Source: Neopestalotiopsis rosae (Eukaryota; Ascomycota; Sordariomycetes; Amphisphaeriales; Sporocadaceae). From it: a stretch of DNA of 64,000 bases. The notes under the pieces were generated by a model. The model did no database searches, was not told where the DNA came from, and saw only the letters and a program-made list of their open reading frames with translations. Of this stretch, positions 34,212 to 45,012 are shown piece by piece; the stretch's first letter is position 1, and the number at the start of each line of letters is the position of its first letter. The stretch covers positions 868,001 through 932,000 of the forward strand of contig JALGAS010000001.1 in NCBI GenBank assembly GCA_023078685.1, in the 5' to 3' direction. The translations under genes and the position numbers were made by a program.

Positions 34212-35211
34212 AATAGATCAAAAGTGACAGCTGGAAAATTGGGCTTTGAGACCTTTGGGTTATATGTGGTAGATGTACAATATAAAGTGTCAGGAAAACT
34301 AACCTAGAAAAGTTAAACACATACGTTGCTAGCTGTGCTTTCACGTCCTGGATGTTTTCAAAGCCCAGTGTTAAGCTTGAATTTGGCAATATACTACTCG
34401 TGAACAGTAGCTGGTTCTAGGTGGCGGATTCAATTTTCTGAATTGCTATCGCATTCAATTATTTTCCAATTGTGATATTCCAGTGCTCGTTCAATGCCAC
34501 TGGCGATAGAATGTCACTAACCTGAATTAAGCAGATCCCCACTGTACGATGCAATCTGGGGTATAGGCTCCCTACTTCCGAGGATAGGGACTGCTATCAT
34601 GGTAAAGGCATTTCCATATGAGAAATGATAATGGTAAAACATAACACAACTACGAACACCACTCGCCGCAATTGTGCACATAGCGATCGAATTTTCCAAA
34701 AGCTGCGACTACCATTCGTAGGCTTGTAGCTGTTCTATAGCAACCAGGATGTTCCAATGCTTTATTGCTCGACCCGAGGCTCATGTTCAATTCCGCCAAT
34801 CGGAATCCGTAAATAAATTCAATCTAGGGGTATATTAGCATAGTTTCTTCAGCAAAGGAGTCAATGATGACCAATACATTCCTGTAGGTGTACGTATGAT
34901 AAGGAGTGGACCAAACTTTAGACCCTGCATACACATACGAGCCTTGCGTTTTCTGGGGTCTACTCACGCTTGCAGGCTTCCCTAATAGGCGTGGGGTGTA
35001 TCGCTCAAAGACGTCTTATCTGTTTCATCGAGAACGCCACCTCGGCTCAGCCGTAGATGCCGCCGAGCAGCGCCGCAGAACCCTTGTGTCTCTGGGCTTG
35101 CACGTACATGGATATCTGTGGCTTATCTAATTTGGCATTTGGCCAATTTCTCTTTGTTGTTTTCTCCTCTTGATCTGTGACAATTTTGCCTCATCAACAC
35201 CAAACATTACG
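34212..35211. other. Intergenic, permease promoter
   Basis: 1 kb between two plus-strand genes. The 3' part carries three GATA-factor sites described separately. No gene seen. Confidence 0.6.
34897..35128. promoter_or_regulatory. Cluster of HGATAR (GATA-factor) sites
   Basis: Three matches to the fungal nitrogen-regulator consensus HGATAR lie within 320 bp of the permease ATG: TGATAAG at 34897-34903 (plus), AGATAAG at 35015-35021 (minus) and AGATAAG at 35122-35128 (minus). AreA/NIT2-type factors commonly bind clustered sites in front of amino-acid permeases. Motifs are seen; regulation is inferred. Confidence 0.45.
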
Positions 35212-37021
35212 ATGGGTGAACCAAAACCATTGGACAGCAAGGGCCAAGATGCCGTCTCCGGCGCCGGGTTCACAGACGATGGCGATATTGTTGGTGACGT
35301 CCTCAGCACGACCGAGGACATGCGTGACATGCGCCGACTGGGAAAGAAGCAAGAGTTTCGGCGCAACTTTCAGTTCCTCAGCACCCTCGGCTTCGTGAGC
35401 ATCTACATGGCCACCTGGGAGTTTGTGCTGGTCTCATTGAGCGTCGGGTTCGCCAATGGAGGTTTCGGCGGCTTGTTCTGGTGCTTCATCACGACCGTCT
35501 TGTGCTACTCGACCATTGTCGCCAGTCTGGCCGAGATGGCCTCCATGGCGCCGACCGCCGGCGGCCAGTACCACTGGGTGAGCGAGTTCGCACCGCCAGG
35601 GGCGCAGAGGGTGCTGAGTTATGCGAGCGGTTGGATGTCCACGCTGGGCTGGCTGGCGAGTGTTGCGAGCAGCAACTACGTCGTCGCGCTCCAGATCGAG
35701 GCCATGATTGATGTCCTGCAACCGGACTTTGTCTTCGAAAATTGGCATCTCACGTTAATTATGTTTGCGTTTATCGGCGTGACGATCATATTTAACACCT
35801 ATGGCGCACGAGTATTGCCAGCGCTAGAGACGGCAAGTTTGTTTGGACATATTGCCGGATTCTTCGTCGTCATGATTGCGGTTTTAGTCTTGTGCCCCAA
35901 AAATAGTGCCCAAGGTAAAACGTCACAGATCTCGAGGTTGAGAAGGGAATTCTGCTAATGGTTCCTACAGAGGTCTTTACCGATTTTCAGAGCAGCAGTG
36001 GTTGGAGTATTGGCAGTGCTTACCTCATCAGTCAGGTGACGGTCATGTATTGCAATCTTGGATCCGACTCGGTGGTTCACATTTCTGAAGAGGTCCAAGA
36101 TGCCTCCTTGATTGTGCCGAAATGCATGTACGTACTTGTGTATACCGAAACACTATGAAATTGCTTACTGACTCGATCAGGTGGTATTCTTACGTTGGCA
36201 ATGTCATTCTCGGTATCGCTATGCTGATCACCATGTTGTTCTGTCTTGGTCCTCTGGATGGCGTCGTAAGCTTCTCCTGCCATCCTTATAGTCACTATTC
36301 ATCCCTAACGTCTCTATAGGTTGACTCGGACGTGCCATATCTTCTTCTCTTTAACAACACGGGCTCTCCTGCGCTGTCAATAGTGCTCAACGTCATACTT
36401 TTCCTTTTAATCTATTCAGGAAATATCACCGCACTCGCGACTTGTGCACGAGAGGTGTTTGCTTTTGGCCGAGACAGAGGACTACCGTGGTCGAGGGTCG
36501 TGAGCAAAATGTAAGTTGGAGTATAATGCGCTGACCGAGGGACGATACTGACAATAACCAGGGACCCAAAATACCACATTCCCATGAACGCAGTCTACAT
36601 CACATCCGTCTTTGTCGCAATCCTGGCCCTGGTTCAGCTGGGTTCCACTGTCGCATTCAACACCATTGTTTCGCTCTCCGTACTTGGCCTCCTCAGCACA
36701 TACTTGATCAGCATTGGCAGCGTCTTGTGGATGCGCATCAAGGGCCAAGAGCTGCCTCCAGCAAGATGGAGTCTAGGTCGTCTCGGTCTTCCTGTCAATG
36801 CTTTTGCCGTCTTTTATTGCGCATTTATCATCATCTTTGCCAGCTTTCCGACTGCTATACCCGTCGACACGGAAGGTGCCAATTGGGCGCCTGCGGTCTG
36901 GGTCGGTGTTATCATCATCTCGGGAATTGTCTACGTTGTGCATGGAAAGAAGCACTACCAGGCGCCTGTTGATTTTGTGGAGGGTCGCAAAGCCCCTGGG
37001 GTGGGCCTGCAGGCATCATAG
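35212..37021 (+). CDS. APC-family amino-acid/GABA permease
   Basis: Five exons: 35212-35914, 35971-36127, 36181-36265, 36320-36510 and 36562-37021; 531 aa, normal for fungal APC transporters. Hydrophobic segments consistent with about twelve membrane spans run from residue 60 onward. The first-span region LSTLGFVSIYMATWE and the loop SLAEMASMAPTAGGQYHWVSEFAP are characteristic of the Uga4/Bat1-like (ACT) amino-acid and GABA permease group; the segment ATCAREVFAFGRDRGLPWS before the late loops is also typical. It should import an amino acid, GABA or a related amine or choline at the plasma membrane; the substrate cannot be decided. All four introns are short with GTAAG/GTACG-type donors. Upstream GATA sites suggest nitrogen control. 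Confidence 0.9.
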
Positions 37022-37569
37022 AGAGGCAGAAAGCTACTGCTACATGCCAGATGCTCTGGACAACGATTCAAGTCAATCTTCTCATTTTAGTGTACGGATT
37101 GATATCAATTCGCGCAAACATTCAAGCTAATTATTCCGGTACATAAGAAGAAACGCGAGCATAATTCATAATGTCATGGATAAGAAATGCAATAGCTTGT
37201 AATGTTGTGTTTAGACAGGAAAAAGCACCGTATAGCACCGTATAATGTCATCCTAGTGATACAGGTATCGTTCACATCTACCTAGGCATTCAAAAAAGAG
37301 CTGCCAACAAAGCAGATGCATGGCCCTATTCATAGATCTCGAAAATCAATTCTCAGAATAGGAAAGAAGTAGCATGGATCTTTGGGAGGCTTCCCCTCAT
37401 GGTTCCATCCAAGGCCCCGCTTTCCATCCTTGTAAACACTACCTACTTGTTCCATCACTGCCACTCGATATTGCTATGTTGACCGATCACTCTGAGCACC
37501 GCCAAATCCACGACTACACAGTCCATTTCTTGATCCATGTTGTGGCCTCTTTGAACCATCGTCACGAGT
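37022..37569. other. Intergenic region
   Basis: 548 bp between permease and HET genes. A short direct repeat TATAGCACCG occurs twice near 37228-37245. Nothing else. Confidence 0.55.
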
Positions 37570-39753
37570 ATGGCACTATGCTCTCGCTGTCTCGCGATAC
37601 CTCTACAATCGCTGCAGCCTCCCCGACCCTGGTATACTTCCGGGCCTGCCGTTGGCTCGTGGGAGATTCCATACCTGTGTTGTAAACGCGAGATTGATGA
37701 AGAGTTGGAAGACCAACTTGGATACCCGTGGCATCCCGACCTGGGTTCGCTGGCTGCGTCGGCCTCAAGCTGCATCCTCTGCCAAGTGGTCCACAAAGGC
37801 TTTAAGCACTGGCTCGCCAAATATAAGGAAGCTAAGGCGCAATGGGCTTTCGGAAAATACAGCCGTGCATCAAAATTTCTGGTTCCTGAAGGCCAGGTCT
37901 TATACTTGACACAACGCTTTGGTGGTGGTCCCGGCTTCAACATCTTGGTTGAAAGGTCGGATTGCTGGGAGGATATATATATCCTCCCAGGCGTATGTTT
38001 TAGTGTCGACGAGAGTAAGTTACTGGCACATCCCTACCTTTTTGCGAACCGAACCACTGAGTGCTTAGCCGATAGATCATCCTATGGCCCATGTGATTCA
38101 GCAACGCCCGATCGATGTCGGCTCAGGATCAGATTACAGCCTTGCTATTGCTCGATCATTCCTGACCAGATGTCGAGATGAACACGAAACATGCAGATTT
38201 CTGGGCTCTGAAGCTCTTCTCCCGTCCCGAATTCTTGATGTCGGCTCCCCTGATGGTCTGATCAAGTTAATCGAGCCCCGGGCGCAGCACGGCATATATG
38301 TTTGCCTCTCATACTGCGTAAGTTCCCGTTTTCTCGTCCGAGCTGTTCATGTGTATATGTCTGACTGCATAATTCTTAGTGGGGAGAATCTCAAGAGTTC
38401 ACAACGACGCAGCGAACAATGGGTGCTCGTTTATCCGGGTTCCATTTACATGACCTCCCAAAGACTCTTAGGGACGCTGTGAAAGTTGTGCGTTACTTGG
38501 GAATACGATTCATTTGGATAGATTGCCTCTGTATCTGCCAAGATGACCGAGAGGATTGGGCGAGAGAGGCGGCTCGTATGGCCGATGTATACGCTAATGC
38601 CTATCTAGTCCTTGCCGCTGGTCATGCCACCGGTCACTCTGTTGGACTTTTCAATATCCGTACACCGCGACCTTCGTGCCGTGTGGATCTGCCTGGATAT
38701 GCGCAAGACGTGTACGTTCAGTCGCTCAATATTAGCGACGAGTTTAAAGAAGATTCCCTAGAGTTTTCTGGTGAGCCGCTATCTGGGAGAGCGTGGGCCT
38801 TTCAAGAACGTATACTTGGTCAGCGTGTTCTGCACTTTAACTCACGTCAGCTATATTACGAATGTGAAGCGGGCGTCATTGGCGAGGATGGCTGCTTACA
38901 AACTGGCCGCTTCAATTCCTTAGCCAGGATTCGGACACCACCAAAGGACGCACAACAGAATGACACCGTTCATCCGCGGCTATGGAGCTCTTTAGTCTCT
39001 GGCTATAGTTCCAGGGAACTGACGCATGTGACCGACAAATTGCCAGCTATGGCGGGTCTTGCCGAATTATTTGGCAAGACGATCCAAGCGGATTACCTAG
39101 CTGGGGTCTGGAGTGACAGGTTGATCGACGATATAGCTTGGTCAAATTTCAAACATGATAGACCTCAACTACGTGACTAATACATTGCCCCAAGCTGGAG
39201 CTGGGCAAGTTGTCAAGGATCGGTCCTATTGCGGAACTGGGGCAAGCGAACAAATGTCGCAAAAGTCCTTGATTGGAAAGTCGACTTGAAATCTGAAGCC
39301 AACCCATTTGGCGAGGTAATCAATGGTTATCTTCGGCTCCGTGCGCCAATGGTTCCTCTGAATTCGGCGGAAGAAATCGTCAACAAGAAGGACTTGGACG
39401 AGGCGTCCGAACTAGAAAGATGCGGGCTTCAAATAACCAGATGGGTTCGAACGCCATATGTTGGAAGTGGTAAAAAGAGCTACTATGAGGCCGCTCTGGA
39501 TTACGACGAGTACCTGGAGCCGAGCATCTGGAACGCGTTGGAGATGAAGTTGATGCTACTATCTAACGTGGAAGATGATACCCCATATACATCTGACAGT
39601 CAGAAGTATTTTTACAATGGCTTCATCGTGATAAAGGCTCCGGGCTTGGACTCGGGCCAAATGAGAAGGATAGGTTGGTTGAATATCAATGTGTCAGAAG
39701 CGCAACAGATCTGTCAAGACCAAGATAATTGGCACACCGTCATATTGGTATAG
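37570..39753 (+). pseudogene. HET-domain (heterokaryon incompatibility) gene with in-frame stop
   Basis: Exons 37570-38014, 38076-38317 and from 38380. The HET domain begins at residue about 224 with CLSYCWGES, followed by LPKTLRDAVKVVRYLGIRFIWID and CLCICQDDREDW, the standard HET signature. At 39178-39180 a TAA stop interrupts the frame, giving 495 aa. The same frame then continues without a stop to 39753, and its first residues are YIAPSWSWAS, the conserved motif that normally follows the HET domain by 200 or so residues. So the original protein was about 686 residues. HET proteins trigger cell death on fusion of unlike strains and are often inactivated. Alternatives: a functional truncated allele, stop-codon readthrough, or an assembly error. 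A 54-nt intron (GTCAAA...AAG) could skip the stop but would delete part of the motif. Confidence 0.85.
37965..37990. repeat. 26-bp perfect palindrome in HET exon 1
   Basis: The 13-base arm CTGGGAGGATATA is followed directly by its reverse complement, with no spacer. It lies inside coding sequence (encodes WEDIYILPG). Such an arm can form a hairpin or bind a dimeric protein. Confidence 0.85.
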
Positions 39754-40176
39754 ACAGGACCAGTCGCTTCATGACTGGGCAAACGGCCAGAACAGTCCAC
39801 TCTTTGTACATAAGTGGTGCGCCGCTAATGATAACTCCTGAGTGAGTTGTCAGTGATCAGTCAGCTGAATGTAACGCGAAATAAGCGAGGTCTTGAATCG
39901 CGAGGAACTGCCGTAGTGACCCCGCATGGATACCAAAGGTATCACTTGGGGATCACAGACGAAAGAGCAGCGCAAACACCACATATGCAGTATAGCGTCC
40001 TCTGGGGTGCATGCCAACCCCCTGTAAGCTGGCACAATAGTGTTTTCCCAAAATGCGGAGTAATACTTCCAGGTACTGCTCTGGGTTGGGGGAGAAAATC
40101 CCCAAAGGTATCGGTGTAGCCTCGATATGTGTCTTACGTTCTCACCAAACAAACGTGCTTCAACTACGATACGACC
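39754..40176. other. Intergenic region
   Basis: 423 bp between HET and MFS genes. Short open frames only; presumably the MFS promoter. Confidence 0.55.
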
Positions 40177-42372
40177 ATGGCGAACGAGACTGCGAAGGAG
40201 GGTTTGGGCCCAGAGGAAAAGTCCCAGTTGGGACTATACCATGAGGAAAAGACTATATTGCCTCTGAGAGAAGAAGCTCAACAAGATGCGATACATATCG
40301 ACCTCAGCTGGCGGTCCTGGGTGCGTTGACATGTTGCGGTGTGTTGAAGCATAAGCTAATGGTTCACGCAGGTCGTCGTCTTCATCACTTGCTTTGCGTA
40401 GGAGCCGTTTGAAAGTGAACTTTGGCTTTGAGATGGACTGCTGACTGCTTGGAACTAGCATCATGGCCCAAGTGTTCGTGGTTGTTGCTGCTGGGTAGGT
40501 CAAGCCTTCGTGGTCGTTACATCTTTCTTTCTAATCCTGCTATTTGCAGATCTGTAATAGCTTTCATCATTCGCGACCTAGGCAGCCCTTCCCTCTCGGG
40601 TTGGATCATACAAGTAAGCATTTCTCTACGATAACAGTAGGGAACCACCCAGTAACGAGGTTCAGGGTCCGCTACTTATGCAAAGCGTTCTCTCTCCCAT
40701 TGTCGGAAGACTGTCGGACGTTCTGAGCAGAAAGTATCTGGCGGCGTTGCCACCATTGATCGCATTTGCAGGCGCCGTCATTTCGGCCAAGGCGACGTCA
40801 ATGAGCATGCTCATCGGCGGAGGTATACTGATCGGCACCACTCTATCGACCATCGCAGTCGTCCAAGCAATTCCCTCGGAGATTCTCCCCTTGAAATATC
40901 GAGCCTTGGCCAATGGTTTTGCGTACTTGGGAGGTGCCGTTGGTGGACTGTAGGTCATTGTGATGGCATTTTGACTTGACCTAAACTAACGGTATCTGCA
41001 GTCTCGGAAGTCTTGTATCTGGAGCTCTTACCAATATAGATGCTGGAGGCTGGAGATACATTTTCTGGCTTCAAGCTGCCTTCCATCTCGTGTCATCATT
41101 GGGGCTTCTATGCTTCTACTGGCCCCAGGAGCACATTGAATACCCCAAAATGTCTGTGAAGGAATACATCTGGGCATGTGATCCCATCGGATCATTCTTA
41201 TTCATCTGTTCTGCCACACTGATGCTTCTTGCTCTGGACTGGGCTGGAGGAGACTATGCTTGGTCAAGTGCGATGGTAGCTGCACCACTGACTATTGGCA
41301 TAGTACTTCTTGTTTTGTTCCTACTTTACGGTACGCTTCTCAAGCCGCATGAATCCACATATAAATATTCGATGAACTAACCACAAGTCTACAATATTAG
41401 AATGGAAAGGTCGAGCAGACGGTCTTATTGCCCACGTATTCTTCCACGACAACATGAACTTCTTTCTCAGTGTATTTGCTTTCGCTGTGGAAGGATGGAT
41501 ATTCTACAGTGCTTTTAACTCAATCACCCCTCAACTAGTCCTGAACCTCGGATTTGAGGACAACGCATGGAGCATCTCTGTGCGACAGCTGTCAACGCAA
41601 CTACCTACACTTCTCACGAGCATTCCAATCACACTGTGAGTCTATTGAACAGTCCACAAGAGTATAGCAAGCTCTAACGAGATTCTTTAGATATGCCACG
41701 AAATTCAAAGATCTAAAATCCCCGCTCTTGGTCACATTCACTCTCTTTCTCACAGTGTAAGTTCAGCGCTAATCCACGATGTATAATTGCCGACTAACAT
41801 TTCACCCCTCAAGAACAATATCCTACGCCGCCATACAGCCATCATGGAACCGCGCCCAGATAGCCCTGAACGTCCTGGCAGGAATGGGCCAGTCCGGTCC
41901 ACTGACCCTCCTAGTCGCCTGCGTCCAGTTCACGGCATCACACGCTTACCTCTCCACTGCGACTGGTCTAGCTTTCTCCGCCCGGGCGATTGGCGGAGCC
42001 TTTGGCTCGGCCGTCCTGAATGCCATCATCAACGGCAGACTGAGCACGCACTACGCGCCCGCCGTCACCAGCGCGGCCACAGGTGCCGGTCTCCCCGAGA
42101 GCTCCGTCGACGCACTTTTGGAGGCGCTGGATGCGGGACAAGTGGGCAGTGGCATACCGGGTGCCACGGCGGCCGTGTGGGCGGCAGCTGTGGACGCGCG
42201 TCATTGGGAATATGCGCATGCGTATCGGCTCGCTTGGGCCAGCATCATACCCTTTGTCGTCTTGGCCATCGTTGCTGTGGCTTGCCTCCGGGGCGTCAAG
42301 GACCTCATGACGGACAAGGTTGAGGCTCCCATTGAACCCGTCAAGAAGCAAGAGAAGATGCAGTCAGTTTGA
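40177..42372 (+). CDS. MFS efflux transporter, TRI12-like
   Basis: Nine exons: 40177-40320, 40372-40397, 40459-40494, 40550-40613, 40666-40949, 41002-41330, 41401-41635, 41691-41756 and 41814-42372; 580 aa. All junctions keep frame. Two exons are only 26 and 36 nt and encode the first membrane span. The protein has the 14-span drug/H+ antiporter layout: motif A-like GRLSDVLSRKYL after span 2, then QAIPSEILPLKYRALANGFAY, typical of fungal TRI12/siderophore-like MFS pumps, and GWRYIFWLQAAFH. It probably exports a small toxic or secondary compound across the plasma membrane. No biosynthetic gene cluster lies beside it, so the cargo is unknown. The last exon is GC-rich relative to upstream exons. 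The acceptor before exon 9 is AAG rather than CAG, the weakest junction. Confidence 0.87.
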
Positions 42373-42685
42373 TAGAGACAGACGATATTTCTGGAAGGTC
42401 CATGGGGGTTCAGAGGGTTGGGGATTGTCAGTGACTGGCAATGAGAATTCGTCTGGGCCTCTGATGATTCAAGGGTCCAACACCACCAAGAGGATTCAAC
42501 GTGAAAACCTTGGCACCGACAGATGCACGTTTGGGATTTCGACTCAAGATACAGGTTAGATTGGTAGAAATTATAGCACCTTTCCACCTCAACTTGGTCA
42601 TCATGATATTCAAGTCATTGTCATATTGCTCATTATTTTTATTTTTATTTCGTTATACTACAAGACCACTTTGTGTGACTGCTTT
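42373..42685. other. Convergent intergenic region
   Basis: 313 bp of 3' flanks of the MFS and formaldehyde-activating genes; no gene seen. Confidence 0.6.
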
Positions 42686-43322
42686 CTAAGCTGCGAGCTT
42701 GCCCGACTTCTTGGCGTTATAAGTAGCCAGAGCATCCATCAGCGGCGGGCTGAGGGCATCGTACGTCTGCAGGCCAATCTTGTTGAGCTTCTCCCGCACC
42801 TCGGGGGCCTTTTCGGGCGAGAACCCTTGCTCGATGATGGAGCTGACAAAGGCGGCAAACTGGGGCTCCTGCCAGCCGGTGGTGTCGCTCAGCTCGACGT
42901 GCACAAAGTCGAGGCCCTTGAAGGCGTGCTCGGTGACGATGCGGCCAAACAGGTGGACGCCGCACTGCGAGCAGGCGTGGCGCTGGATGGCGGCGCTCTC
43001 GTCGACGATCTTGAGCTTGCTGCCGTTGGCCGTCACCTTGAGGTTGTCGGTGGGCACGACGGCGACGATGGAGAAGAGGGCACCAGCGGGCTTCCAGCAT
43101 TTTGAGCACTATATTTGCATGTCATTAGTCTTGGATACGGGTGATATTTTCTTCTCTTTTGGACTTTCGACTTACTCCACAGGCGTGGTTGTGAAGAACA
43201 TTTCCCTTGATCTCAACCTCAACCTTGTCACTTGAGCAGTGGCAGTAAAGCTTTCCTCCGGCAAAGTTGGGGTCGCCCTTCTTGAGGCCGTTGTCGATAG
43301 AAGGGTGCAGAGAGTAAGACAT
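42686..43322 (-). CDS. S-(hydroxymethyl)glutathione synthase (Gfa)
   Basis: Two exons, 43322-43176 and 43108-42686 (intron 67 nt, GTAAGT...TAG); 189 aa, full length for Gfa. Gfa speeds the addition of formaldehyde to glutathione, feeding the glutathione-dependent formaldehyde dehydrogenase pathway. The zinc ligands are all present: Cys27/Cys29, Cys48/Cys50/Cys53 (NHACGCSKCW, formed across the intron) and Cys95/Cys98 ([10 protein letters not shown]). Diagnostic strands include GLDFVHVEL, the [12 protein letters not shown] segment and the C-terminal [16 protein letters not shown]. This is the canonical family member; the gene at 11 kb is a shorter relative. Cytosolic location expected. Convergent with the MFS pump. 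Confidence 0.92.
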
Positions 43323-44547
43323 TTTTGCTATTTTTGGTTTGCTTGGAAATTATAATGGTAGGATGGTAGTCAATGGCGTTGATGTTGTATAGTTTGTCAA
43401 TATAAAGCTATAATACACCTTGATTGATGCCACCTACTTATAATAATAACAAGACATCATGGAATACATACCTAATCGGATGGCCCTCCTAAATCTCAAT
43501 TGCCGGAATACCGGCCGAGATCATCAAGGAAATATCTCGGTGTGTTTCGGCAAATCCGTTGATACCCTCAGAACGATTGCATCCTTCGCCGCTGAGTCAT
43601 AAGTGGGTTTTGTGCTACAAGCCAGGACCCTTTGAGACTCCAATTGGAGTTGTCAAGTCTTGGTGATCCAATTGGACTTCTCGAGTCTGGAGTATCCCCG
43701 ACCCCCAGCCCCTGAGGACGGTTCCTGATTGCGTGCGCGAGCTGCCTCCACTTCTCCGGTTGCTCACGCCATCGCGACTTGGCAAGTTTCCGAATATGTC
43801 CGGCATGTGTGTGTGCTTGGCCGCATCTTTCTTAGCCGGGTCTTTACCCGTTTCTCCTCATAACGGATGCCCGGACGCCACTTATTACAGTGGCTCCAAA
43901 GAGTTCTGGATTCGGGAGTTCATACCGGTCACGTGCCGTATCGTAATTTTACCCAATCCGGCCAGGGAACCCGGTTAGCGATGTCAATTAAATAAGTCAT
44001 CATCGCAGCAAGCTGAGATATGGAACCCGAGGGACAGTTTGCGGCTGTTGACCATACGGTAGTTGCGTTCGACTTGCATTGTTGCATGCAGTTCCGTGTC
44101 CGCGGAACCAGAAGGGTCCAATCAGGTAATTTTCCTTTCTAATTCCAGGCGGTAGCGGAATCGCGTGGCTTAACGGGCCGCGGCATCCATGTACTTGGAA
44201 AGGTTGACAAGGTGATTCTCAGCGCGTCAAGACACTTGAAATTGGATGATAGTCACTGGTTATATATCAGGCGAGGTTGCCATCAAGGTTCCATACAGGT
44301 GCCATCAAGGTTGCCATGAAATTTATCGATGAAAGTGGAAGGATAAGTATAGGTCTGGATGACCCACACGACTGACTATAAACAGACTAGTCCAAACTCA
44401 CGGGTTGTATGGCTTCTAGAGGCATTTGTGTCTGACCTGCCACTGTCTCGACAATTGCGCGTCGAACACTACCTCACGTTACAATGTTGGATTTCCCCGC
44501 AATGGGTGGACATATATTTGTCCACGATCGTGCCGACGTTTACGCAT
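43323..44547. other. Intergenic region
   Basis: 1.2 kb between two minus-strand genes. CGG/CCG half-sites are frequent around 43500-43560 (for example CCGGAATACCGG), which could suit zinc-cluster factors. A short imperfect direct repeat is listed below. No gene seen. Confidence 0.5.
44276..44319. repeat. Short direct repeats of GCCATCAAGGTT
   Basis: GCCATCAAGGTT occurs at about 44279-44290 and 44301-44312, each flanked by similar GGTTGCCAT or GGTGCCAT bases. Likely a small local duplication. Confidence 0.6.
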
Positions 44548-45012
44548 CTAAGTCTGCTTGCCTTTGCTGAGGCTCCGCGGAAAGCCGACTTCATATATAA
44601 AGGCGACTCTGATGAGGCCTTGCACCCAAAGACTACCGAGATTCACAGCGTCTTCCATGCGCCACAATGCCGGGTTCCAAAAGACGTCACTACCCAATGC
44701 ACCCCAGCTGGCGTAGAGATGTATGGCGTCGCATAGCAGGATGCCGCAGAGGAGAGCTTTCCAGACGGTCAAGTCGTTGGTCAGACGGAGTACGACAGCC
44801 TCATTGAAGGCAAATAAGGCGTAGGTTGCGGCGAGGTTGGAGTAGACGACTTGATGGGATGCCGTATAGGTTGTCGCTTCAGACATGGTCGTCAAGAACT
44901 TCTGCGGCGAGAAGAGCAAAAGTGCCGAGCCGAACAGGGCCGCAACCGGCTCAAAGTAGAGAAAGAGAAAGCGGTAAATGAAGGGGACTTTGGAGGGCTC
45001 GAAGACTGCCAT
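44548..45012 (-). CDS. Small integral membrane protein, DUF7704-like
   Basis: Intronless, 154 aa from the ATG at 45012; the frame is open further upstream but that part is not membrane-like and has no good start. Four hydrophobic segments fit about four membrane spans: RFLFLYFEPVAALFGSALLLF, the region NLAATYALFAFNEAVVLR, the LLCGILLCDAIHLYAS stretch, and LGSLWVQGLIRVAFIY. The order FEPVAALFG...SPQKFL...ALFAFNEAVVLRLT...VWKALL matches the fungal DUF7704 membrane family as I remember it. Function is unknown for the family. Location (plasma membrane, ER or other) is not evident. Confidence 0.72.
   Translation of the reverse strand: MAVFEPSKVPFIYRFLFLYFEPVAALFGSALLLFSPQKFLTTMSEATTYTASHQVVYSNLAATYALFAFNEAVVLRLTNDLTVWKALLCGILLCDAIHLYASWGALGSDVFWNPALWRMEDAVNLGSLWVQGLIRVAFIYEVGFPRSLSKGKQT

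Noticed and set aside
39125..39195. A 54-nt intron removing the HET stop codon
   Set aside because: It needs a weak GTCAAA donor and an AAG acceptor and would delete the YIAP part of a conserved motif; a nonsense mutation is simpler.
35212..43322. Secondary-metabolite gene cluster around the MFS pump
   Set aside because: No polyketide synthase, peptide synthetase, terpene cyclase, P450 or cluster regulator is present; the neighbours are a permease, a HET gene and Gfa.
44359..44736. 125-codon plus-strand frame
   Set aside because: Antisense shadow of the DUF7704-like membrane protein gene for much of its length.
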